DNA of 64,000 nt. Source: Sitta carolinensis. Its lineage: Eukaryota; Chordata; Aves; Passeriformes; Sittidae. Location: the NCBI GenBank assembly GCA_032173965.1, contig CM063284.1, positions 131,865,125 to 131,929,124 on the forward strand, given 5' to 3'. Each line of letters opens with the position of its first letter. Positions within the stretch are counted from its first letter, which is position 1. A program made the translations under genes and the position numbers. The notes below the pieces were generated by a model, which searched no databases, was not told the origin of the DNA, and saw only the letters and a list, made by a program, of their open reading frames with translations. Of this stretch, positions 13,701 through 24,700 are shown one piece after another.

Positions 13701-15952
13701 TTAGAATACAGTGTTCTAGACATGAATGTAATCTTGCCACAATTACAGTAGGGTATGCTTGTGCCTATAGGACAAAATTAAGGCAAGTGAAATAACAAAC
13801 ATCCTTGTTGTATTTATTATGTTCCATTTTTTCCTGCATTGTAAAAAGAGGAGATATTTTCTGTGATGTGCTAAATATTGAATTAATTTCCAAAGGAATG
13901 TCTGCTTTTCATTTTTAAGATGGTATTTTATTTAATGCATGCTAGGCATATGAAAATGATTATGGAAATGAGGGTATGTGATCTGAGCTTCACTGCCACT
14001 TGGCTGTGCAGTGTAACTTGTGTTAAAGGCCAGTGTTACTCAACACTTCTTGTAATCAGGGCAGTTCTTTGTGAAGCACAATAATCCCATTTGATTTTTC
14101 TTTAGGATACTTCTTTTTAAATAGATGCAGAAATTATAGTCTCAGTATTGGAAGTTGAATTGCAAGTTTCACTGTTGACTTTTGAGTGTTTTTTTGTGGG
14201 AAAGGTGATTTGTCTGAAAAAAAGTTCCACTGATGGAAGGCCCCATATCTTTATTTCCTCATTCCATCACCCCACCTTCCAGTATTAAAGTTCTAATTTT
14301 TATAATAGCATGTTTACAAATAGGTAATGAAGTGTTTCTAAGTAGAAACCAGAAGACATTAGCTCTTTTGATTTGGACTAGTAGAAGTTCTGTTGCCATT
14401 TGTCTTTTCTCTTGCAGATTGTTTTTGATGCTGTTTCATTACTAATCTTTCACATACTGATCTTCTCACTCTGCTAATGACAATAGCTAGCAAAATTGTG
14501 GCATGATAATCCCTCTGGAAGAATAGTAGTGGCTCCTTATGGCTGGGCATTGTAAAAATGACCTGGACTATTGACCAATCCTCAGTTTACTGTTAACTAA
14601 TTATGCTAATTGGAAAAGTTAATTAGTTAACATCGCTCAGTTATAAATTAACTTGCTAAAATGCAGTGTGTGAAGAGCTGGATTTGGACAGTGTGAAGGG
14701 CTTAGGAGACTTGAGTTCTTAGCTTAAGACAACAGCAGGTTGGACTGCTAGAAAAAAATTAATTTTCTCCTGTGAGCACTATGCCTTAAAGTCCAAGGGA
14801 AAAATACTGATTTTCATAGGTTTATTAATGCAAATAAGAAAATATGCAATGTGTTGCTATATAATGGAGAAATGTAGTTGTCTTTAAGAATTTAATTTAT
14901 CTGGGTTTTAATAATAAATTTATAATTAATATGTAAATAGTTAGCAGTGCTACAGAAGTAAATGGGTTCTTAAGATTAATTATCTGCTAGGTTTTTCAAA
15001 ACTTCAGGATAATAGAGGACAAACTGTTTTATTTTGGTCAATAAATCTCTTTATTTGTTTGTTGAAAAAATTGTACTTGACTGCAGTTAAAGCTCTAGAA
15101 ATGTATTTCACCAAAATATTCGCCAGGAGAATAGTTGTTTATCTTAAGAAAGCATTAAATGAAATCCACATTTTATGTATGGGGATGTTTTAAGGAAACT
15201 ATTTATCAGTGCACATCTGATACAAGTGGGTAGTATGCAAATACTTTATCCGCTTTTCCTCACAGAGATCTTTTCCCTGGATCTTTTAGTAAGGAGCATG
15301 AAGTTAGAACTTCATTTTAATGTAGGAAAAAAAAAAAAAACAATTTATTTATCAAGTTATTTTGCCTTAAATAGTATTATAAAATGCAAAACAGTGGTTG
15401 TCACTTACTGATTCAATTAACAGTAGATGTAAGAGGTACAATTTACTACCAAAAAAAAGAGTAAAATCTCAAAGATGAAGCATTTGTGTAGTTTCCAAGC
15501 AAGTAATACAGGACACATTTAAAAAACATAAGAATTGGTTTAATTTCATTAACTGTGGTCTAATATGTCGTGCATCCCACTCTTGGTAAACCACAGCAGC
15601 ATTTACTGGCTATTGCTTCAAAGCACTACTGGTTTTCATCCCTTTCATTGGCCAAATGTGTCATAAGAGCATTAACTGAAGTCTGGAAAACAGTTCTCAT
15701 GGATTTTGCTTTAATGATAAATCTAGCATATAGTACACTTGCTGATATAATCAAGTGAATGGAATTTCCAAAATCTTGACTTAATGTCTTTTAAGTATGA
15801 AGCAATAATGTTTTTATGAAGTAGCTTTTAAATGGCATTTGTTGAAGTGGAGAGCAGCTGGATTAGAAGGGTCTGTTTCTAACTGCAATCAGCAATGATC
15901 ATGGTATCATATTACAGTCACCCTATAAAATAGCTTGTATTTTAAGAAAAAT
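7725..15952. other. Unannotated AT-rich intron
   Basis: Only short hairpins and A/T runs are present, for example a 14-A run near 15329-15342. No exon, RNA gene or recognisable transposon was seen. Confidence 0.55.
14591..14632. repeat. Perfect inverted repeat, 13-bp arms, 16-base loop
   Basis: TGTTAACTAATTA at 14591-14603 is repeated as its exact reverse complement at 14620-14632. The arms are AT-rich and contain GTTAAC. No target-site duplication or transposon ends were recognised around it. Confidence 0.9.
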
Positions 15953-15977
15953 GGGGGGGGGAGGGGGGTGGAAAGGG
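15953..15977 (+). repeat. G-run with G-quadruplex potential
   Basis: G9, A, G6, T, GG, AAA, GGG lie on the plus strand. Splitting G9 as GGGG-G-GGGG gives four G tracts with loops of 1, 1 and 6 bases, which meets the usual G-quadruplex pattern. It lies on the sense strand of VPS13B, so it would also be present in the pre-mRNA. Confidence 0.8.
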
Positions 15978-18489
15978 AAGGTAGGAATGGAGAGAAAAGC
16001 AAGCATGGTCTGTATGATGCCCAAAGGGGTCTGGAATTGGTTACAGTTGGGTAATGTTGCTTCAGCTGTTTGGGCAACATTAGTATAGTTCTCATTATAG
16101 GAAGTTCTTTATCAGCTATTAGGTTTTTAAAATATTTTGGAGATACAGTCAAGCAATACAACAATACATTTCTCAAGCATTTTAATATGTAGGGTGGCTC
16201 TTCAATTCTAATATTTACCAGGATAAAATTAACCAAAACAATGATCATAATCGTAGAACCTTTTGCACTTCTTTCTTGTGTTACTTTGTAATACAGAGTA
16301 TTTTTTACCACTTTTGCATTTGTATCTATTTGTGTAAATAGAATGTATCTCTGCACAGTCCATCTTTTTCAGTGGATAAGCTTTGAGAACAGGGAAAGTG
16401 CTTTCTTTTGTTTCTTGCAGGACACTAAATATATTAGTGATGATGTGTTCTACAATTGGTCACTGCTGAGTCTCAAACTTTAATTTAGGAAACCATTGTA
16501 TCCTTCCAGTAGTTGTTTATCATTCTCTTCTTTAGTGTGCATCAATGAGTTAAGTACAAGAATTTTTTGTTGTTTGCTGTTTCAGTAATAATTGGTCATT
16601 TTCCTGCAGTAGGCAAGGTGTATCTACTTCACTAAATTATCAAGGTCTGCTGGCTTAACATTGTGCAGGAATGTCTTGCAAAGTAAATGCATAAAATTTT
16701 TGGAGACATGAAATGATTTTCTAGGTTGTGCTGTTGATCAATATTCTTGAATACTTCCCAAGTGCAGCTCCTTTATACTTTAATTTTTATTAATTTAATT
16801 TTTTTAAATGGCATGCTATCTGCAGCAAAAAAAATTAATTAAAAATTACTTTAATTAATTTGATTTTTGTTTTTTTCTTTGTTTCTAAAGGGTTTGATAC
16901 AGTCTTAGGTGGGATCTGATTAAGACATACATAGTACAACTGTACCTGAAATACCAGCCCGCTAAGGCAGGCAAATTTTTGAGTGTGAGTTTTAAATTAA
17001 AAGAAAAAAAAAGTGTAGATGACTTGATTGTGAAGAATATCTAAATATGGTTTGACTCATGCAAGGAAAAATAATACAGTCATTCCTGCCATGTAGCTGT
17101 ATAGACACATCCTTCACCATAAGAACTATGTATCCCTATCCATTAGTTCAAATAAGTTCATTTTTCCTCCTGGAAAAGAGCTCTTGTTGAAAGTACTTCG
17201 CTTACCTGAGGTCTCTAGACAAAGAAGAGGGTCTGTGGCTTGATTTAGTTGTATTGGAATGCAGTTCTTTGGGAACACACTAAGGGAAGGTTGCCTCACG
17301 ATATGCTTAGATCTTTAAGTTTAATTTTCTCAATTGGAACGGCTTATCTTGGAGGGCTCAGACCACATTCAGATCCATCCATACAACAAGGCTAAGCCAA
17401 GTTCCACATTTAGTCTGCTCAGGGAAGTAGGTCCTGGTGTTCTGCTGGCTTTTATGTACTTCCTCTTTTGCGGAGTTCTACTACTATGAGAGTGTTCAGG
17501 GCTCTCTCTCCTTGTCTTCTGTCTCCTACTAGGACATTCCACTCCTCACCAATCCCCTTGTCCTTCTCTTTGCTCTCTTTCCCTCTTAAGTTTATATTCT
17601 CTTATAATTCACTGCATAATTTTATTACATAAAACTACTAATTCATCTTTTAAATTTGTTTTGTAGCATTCACAAAAACACTTTCTTAAAGATGTCCTGA
17701 GAAGTCATATTTCTGGAAAGTAACAGTTTTGCTTTATGGGCATCACAATATTTTGCTCTTTAATATTGTGGTCATCTTTAGCTGTTTTTCAAGAAATATA
17801 CTTTAAATGTTTATCTGATGTAGGGCTAATTGATTTCTTGTAAACACTTACTAATGTTATAGGTAATTTTACTATAGCAATTATTGTACTTTTGAATGTA
17901 GTTTTTTCATCAGTGGTGTAGTATGCCATTGAATCTTGAGAAATTTGCCTTAAGCCAGTCAGTTTTCTGCAATATTCCATTTGTTACTGAATCTTTGATA
18001 TGGACTCTGCCTTCAATTTACCAGGTTAGTAATTTCTTTGTTAAAGCTTTGTATGTGTATTTTGTAGGCTGTATGTCCAAGAAGGGTGCAAGATATGTAT
18101 CCCTAAAGTTACAAATTTTCTGTTTTGATTTGGAAAGGTAGTTGTTTCAATGCCAAGGAATAATTATCTTTGCCTTTTACGTTTACCCTATGTTGGAAGA
18201 AAAGGGTTAAAAGTGGATGAATGTCAAGGAGGATAGTAAATTTGCTCAAGTGACCTTGCTGCTGGGAATTCTAAGAATACGAGGGTAGGAAAACTCCATT
18301 TCTTATGCCTAGTGCTCATCCTCTGCCTGTTTTAAGAAGTACAATTCCTGTGTAGAGATAACGTGCCTGAGCCTCCTTCTGGGACAGAGTGAGAGAAGAA
18401 AAGCTCAGATATCATAGAAGCTCAGCCTTGTGATAAACTACACGTGCATAATGCCCTTGGGTATTGGGGCAAGAAGTGGCCCCTCCTGC
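15978..18489. other. Unannotated AT-rich intron
   Basis: The stretch contains an imperfect AT-only inverted repeat (16782-16847) and no gene. A 149-codon minus-strand frame ends at its left edge (15907-16356); it has no recognisable domain and its C-terminal proline-rich part comes from the adjacent G run. Confidence 0.55.
16782..16847. repeat. Imperfect AT-only inverted repeat
   Basis: An AT-only block at 16782-16806 is largely complementary to the block at 16827-16847. They are separated by about 20 bases containing GGCATGC. Pairing is interrupted by one or two offsets, and A/T composition alone makes such pairing more likely by chance. Confidence 0.55.
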
Positions 18490-18743
18490 TGTCTGCTGGG
18501 CTGAGCTGAGCCTAACAGAGCCCATGTCCCCATGTGTCTCTGTCTGTTGGGATGAGCTGAGCCTAACAGAGCCCATGTCCCCATGTGTCTCTGTCTTTTG
18601 GGATGAGCTGAGCCTAATGGAGCCCTTGTCTGGGTGTGTCTCTGCTGGGCTGAGCTGAGCCTAACAGAGCCCGCGTCCCTGTATGTCTCTGTGTGCTGGG
18701 ATGAGCTGAGCTTAATGGTGCCCATGTCCCTGTGTGTCTGTGC
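18490..18743 (+). repeat. Minisatellite, 51-bp unit, about five copies
   Basis: The core TGAGCTGAGCCTAA recurs at 18502, 18553, 18604, 18651 and 18702, giving spacings of 51, 51, 47 and 51 bases. Each unit continues with an AGCCC/GTCCC/GTGTCTCTG segment and ends in CTGGG or TTGGG. Units one and two are nearly identical; the third lacks four bases and differs more. The array is much richer in G and C than its surroundings. Because 51 is a multiple of three, open frames of up to about 100 codons run through it on both strands, but they encode only the repeat and are not genes. Confidence 0.95.
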
Positions 18744-21700
18744 CACCCAACAATGTTAGTGAGGGAATGACATAAATCTACTCTCTGCATTTCAGCTCTG
18801 TTTTGGTGGTTGCCCTGGTTACCTGCATGTGTTGATTCATACCCCTTGAAGTGTTTCTTTTTGATTTTGTTATGACATGTTTTAGTGGCTTTTATACTGA
18901 ATGTGGCTGAGTACTGTTCATTCAGGATCTGGTGCCTTTTCAGCACTTACTACAACCTGTTTGGCTTAAAAAAGCAGCTACCTTTATACACATGAGGAAA
19001 TGACTATGTTGTTATTAGTTACATATCAGTAATTATGATGATTAGATCTTATGTTACCATAATATTAACATAACCTTCGTGTACATTTCTGAGCCCCCAG
19101 TAGTGATATTCCTGGTGGATGACACATATCTGCTCTTGAAATGTCATTAGGTCACGTTTAGGAAAGTGACCTTTAGGAAGCCTCTTCTCTTCTTTCTTGA
19201 AATTATGCAATTAACTTAATGAAGCAGTTGGGAATGGATTCCTGCTCATAGTGTTCCCAGGTGCTGCCAAAGTCCTGGTCTATTGCAAGGAAAAATGTGG
19301 TTATGTTCTCAGTGCTGGGCAATGTCTACTGTACCAAGGTGTCGAACTGACATCTTCCTCTCAGCGCTTGAAATTTGAAAGAGCTGTTATGAGTGTGTAA
19401 ACATGTCACCGTCAGAAAAGACAGCAATATGCAAGGTCTGATAAATTTTTGTGTTGCCAAACAAACACCAAATATGCAGGTGCCTGCATATTTGAACTCA
19501 AAGTTTAATGGATGAAATTAATCTAGGACTAGTCCTGAGAGCGTTCATAGTTTCTCGTCTTTTCTGAGGCAATTTTTAGATGCTGAAATATATACGGTAC
19601 AGTGACTGTTCTGAATAAATAGGTGGCAAATGGTTTTAAAACTTTTGTTCATTTTCTTACCGATTTCCTTTTATTTTTGATTTTGACATATGAAGTTTCT
19701 TAAAGGAAACTTGCATAAAATTAAGTTTACTGCTTTTTCTGGTTGATTAAAATATTTTTAACATCTGTATGACCACCATGAAATTCTCTGGATGCTGATG
19801 TCTTCGAAACAGTACTGAGAGAAGGCGATTTTAGTTCAGTTTTAAAATTTGTTGAAATCAGTTTAAATAAGCAAGTTAATCACAGTAGTGCTTCTTCTGC
19901 ACTTCTCCTTATCAAGTGTTTTTAGGTATTCACCTGTGATCTAAGCAGTTACAGCAAAAAAGAAATAGAAAAATCCTATGTGGCTATAGTAAATGTGACA
20001 AAGCATAATATATAACTAGTAAGAAACTTTGATATACTAACTATAATTGATTCCAGCGATTTGTCTGTTAAAGCCAATGCAAATAATTGTAACATCTGTC
20101 AAAAACCAACCACTAGCATGAAAACCTTTTAACATTTTGCACTTAATAAACTATTTTATACATAAACTACCTTATTGTTTATATTAAAAACTAAAAAATA
20201 TTCGGTCTGTTCCAGCCATTCTAACAAAAACTTTAATAAGTAGACATTGCATAAAAATGACACAATCCAGCAGTTATTTGGTAAGGCCAGCATAATCATA
20301 AATTTACCATCCATGCTTTTCCAAAAATACTAACCCATATTGTTCTCTCTGGACCTGTTGCAGGGATGACTAATCCAGCTGCTGAGGTCTCCCTTTATGT
20401 GTTTGATGGAACACTTGGCTTGCTAGACTACAGCTGTGTGTTTATGTGCAGTGCACACCTGCAGGGCCCTGACAAATAGCTGTAGTATGCAGAGTATACA
20501 AAATTACCCTGGCAGTGCTGCAAATAAGGAAGTTTCTGTTTTGAAGTCCATATGTGTGTGAGCTTGAGATGCCAGCTGGGGTATTTATGTTGCATTGCAC
20601 AGATGTAAAACTGCCAACTGATTTTATACCAAATAAAGGCTAATCTTTTTATACATACTTGGTGTCAGAGTTATGAAGTGGTACATAAGAATGTTCTCAC
20701 GACTTAGCTCTTTTAAAATAAAAGCTGACGTTAAAAATGCTCGAATGCACAATATGCATAGATGCTAAAGATAAAAATGTGCTGTATTTACTTAGATATC
20801 TGCTGTAGCATGGTATTTTAAAGGTTTTATTGTTGCTGATGTATAGTTTTTAGCTGCACATAATCAGGACTTGATTTATTGTATGCATATATGCTACGCT
20901 ATATATTCTTTTTTCCAGGGAGTCACTTCAGCTCTGTGGTGAATCCAGTTTATGGGTTCTGAAATGTGAAAGCCCAGTTTATATAGCTACTTAACTTGAA
21001 AGCTTTGCTTTCCTATTTTCAAATGTTCTTGAGCATAGTGATAATTTTTCATTGAATGTAATATGTATTTTGAAAATTGCTGTTGTTAGTAAACCTTGTT
21101 TGTGAAGATTTTTTTAAAGGTGATACTTGCTTCCAAATACTAGAGAAATTAAAATGGAAACACTAATTTAATTTGCTAACGCTAACAAATACCACAGATA
21201 CGAGTTATGATAGTTTGATTTTAGTCAGTACCTTGGCTTTTGGTATGGAGCGGTTGTAAAGACAACAAGGTGGAATTAATAGTTTGTTTTGGGTACTTAA
21301 GTACTGCATGCTTAATCCTTTTGAAATGCCTGAAATGAAGGTTTAGTGGGGGAGAAGGGGTTAATGTGCAGATGTGAAAGTGGACAACTTTTGTGCATTT
21401 GACTACTCACTGGAAATTCTCTAAGCACATAGCTACTTTTTTAGGCTTAACACACTTTCCTTCAATTAATTTTGTTCGCATTACTGTGTGAAGCAGTTTT
21501 AGTAACATTTTTAATTTTTTATTTATTCTGGGCTACTAAAACATTCGAAGATGTGCAGAATTCTGCTTTGGCTTGCTCTGCCTCAATGTATACTTAAAAT
21601 GCATTTATGCTACATGTGTAAGAACAAAGGAAATGGGAGTCAGTGTTGAATTATATCACTATAGAATGTGTCCCAAAGGACTTAGGAATTTATTTTGCTA

Positions 21701-24700
21701 AGTGTAGTGCACTACAATGGCTAGCCATCACACACAGCTTACCAGGCTGGTGGAGTTTTTTTAAAGCAAAAGAATTTCATACATATGCACATATGCATGC
21801 ACAATGCTCACCCTGAGAGCACAGTCTTGGGCTTCTTATGCTCAAAATGAACATCTGCAAGTATCCCCCAGAAGCTCAAACATTATCCAGGTCCACATGG
21901 TTTAGAAGTAGAGTTTTTTGATGAATTTTAGAGCAGAAACCTCAGGCATTATTATTTTTTAGCTGAAGAGTTGAGCTGTACCCCCATAATACTGCCAAGG
22001 CATGTCCTCCTGGCTAGCATAGTAAGTGTGCCTGTGAGATGCTGAAACTAGCATTAACCACTGAGAACTAGTCTGTGAGCAGAGAGGGCTGGGAAACAAC
22101 ACGAAATACCAGACCTCAGTGAAAACTGGAAACACTTCAAAAGAAGTTATTTCTGTTAGATGAATATAGGAAGTCTTAATTGTTGTTATGTTCTCTATTT
22201 AGGAGGTATATTCAAGACCGAAAGAGCAGAATTCTGTTGTTGGGTGAAGAAATATGTTGCAAAGATGGTTCAGTTTTTTTGTGGCAGGACCAGCTCTGTT
22301 ACAGGAGGATATCACTTCAAACAGATTGCCGCCACTGCAGGTTGCAAACACACAACTGAAGGCTTCTAGTTCTCAGCTCATGCACAGATGTCTTTCAATA
22401 AGTTTTGCCAGTAATTTCTTCAAATTGCTCAGTTTATCAGCAGCACATGTCATCAATCCTGGAGTGGTTGCTCAAGTCAAACTACAGAATCCTTAGCTTA
22501 CAGACACAGCTGCAAACAGGTGAACAGGCAGAAAGCAATTTGTGCAGCTTGGTGGCTGTCAGACAAAAGACAGACAATCTGTGTTTAAAACAGATTGCAG
22601 GCCTTGCATGAGCCAGACAAAAGGGATTTCTACAACTGCAAATAATTCCAAGGTTAACATATTTTCCTTTCTGCCATTAGGTGATTTGTTAAAATTGGAA
22701 ACAATGAGCATTATAAATCTACACAGAAACTAGAGATAAGATGAAAGAGAAAAACAGATCACTAAATAAGTTTACATCCTTCTGTTGAAAAGCATACAAC
22801 TGGTATTCATATAGCACTCCTTTTTATAAACTAAGCTGATTTATAATACCTATAAGGACATTTTATACAGATTTTTAGTTATGCTAAGGAAGTCTAATTG
22901 GGAAAAGAAACATCATTGTAAAAACAGTAAGTTCATAATATTGTTCCCCTGTCTTAAAAATTTGACTTTTTTTTTCTTTTCAAAATATCCTTTGGTTATC
23001 ATTCAAAGAATGTGAAGATTTAGCAGGATTTAATTTTAACTTTGAAGTCCTCTCTTTCTCAGATATTTTAATATTGGGTAGATTTATCAAGATTTACTGT
23101 AGCAAGTATATCAGAGTGAGAAATTTATAGCAAGCAAGCATACTCTAGTGCTAACCTAGTTAGAGTAAATTAGAAAATATACAATTGCCCAATCACAGAT
23201 ATTACCTCAGATGTGTGACTGCAGAATATCTATTCCTTCCACTTCTCATGGGCTCAGTAAACTTGCCTTGACCTCAAAACTTCTGCAGCTTTCCATGAGG
23301 TCCTAATCAAGCTAATGTAATATAGCCCTTCTTCCTGTTTAGTACAGTGAGTAAGTACTTACGTGCCATAATATTGATGGGTAATTCTATGCCTAGTTTA
23401 AGTTCTGGCAAATTTATTTTCCATGTTACTTAAAACTTACCAGCAGAGAGGGATTGCGGGTGGAGGAAGATGCAAAAAGTAACTGTCTACTCTAAAGTAG
23501 CATCTGCTTTTGTGGTGATATGATTCTGTGCATAGGGTGCATATAGTGCTTGGAAATACATGGAAATCCATGTACTTTTTGTGTAATATAGTGATACGTA
23601 TTATGATGAATTCATGAATACAATGGATAATCATGCAAAAGTATTTACAGAACTTATTTTTGTCCCATCAAAAGCCATTGTTGTTTTCTTAATGAAAAAA
23701 TTTAAATACTTTCTTTTTGTTACAATCATGCCTATATTACCTACTTGAGTCCAGCATAAGTATTGTCATAATTAAAGACTACTGTTGTCTGGCTATTTCA
23801 AGTTCATAGTATTATTGAAATTGAGCCCTAAATTCTGCAGGGAAACCTGATGCTGAGGCTGAATTGAAAAATTCGTTAAATTTCTCAACTATGAAGATAT
23901 CACAAGCATGTGCTTTATTTTATAAGCTACCACATGGAATAGTTTTTTTCATGTTTTCTGACAAAATGCAAATTCCAAGATAAGATTGTATCTTTAATAT
24001 GGGCTGTGTTACAGGACTCCTTGCATTTGGATTTTCTGCTATGTTTTCTGTCTTAATAGACAGCAAGATTTTTAACATTTCAAAAATAAATCACATTAAT
24101 GGAGATTTTCTATTCTTTGGCCAGGAAAGATAAGATAGTAGGTTCTTTCTTTGTAATGCTAGCAGCACATGTATTGCTTGTTGATTGTGCAAGGTGTATA
24201 CTGCAGATTGCAGCCTGACATTACTGTGGCATTCCGTGCATGGGCTTCATTTATTCACTGTAAAGGTGAGATCACCTTCTTTAAAGGATGGTTTTAATTT
24301 GTGTTGGTGAATCAAGTGGATACTGTATTTAAGGAAGGGGAAAAAAGTGTATTCATGCAGGTTGCTGTCTGCAGTCCAAATTGCTGATCAGAGGGTCTTT
24401 ATACACATCGGTAATGTGCTGTGCAATATAAGCTGAAATATATTCCACAAGGGAGGAAAACGGAATAGGTTACATACGCTGTTCCTAAGTGCAATGAATA
24501 TAAAACTCCATTACTCACTTTAAGCAGGTGCTTTTTATATGAGGCTTTAAAGAAATATAAAACTGCTGGTGAAATGATTGGTTTGTACAGACACGACTTA
24601 ACTTCCAGTACTTCGACCAGATAAAGAGGCTAAAAATATTTCTACAAACATTTCTTTAATGATTTCAAGGATTAAAGGTTAATATCCTCCTAGTGTAAGA

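Noticed and set aside
18438..18946. Repetitive predicted proteins of 64-110 residues on both strands
   Set aside because: They translate the 51-bp minisatellite; an open frame follows from the unit length, not from coding.
22160..22733. Four overlapping frames of 63-80 codons on the plus strand
   Set aside because: They overlap in different frames, have no recognisable homology and no codon pattern or splice sites suggesting a gene.
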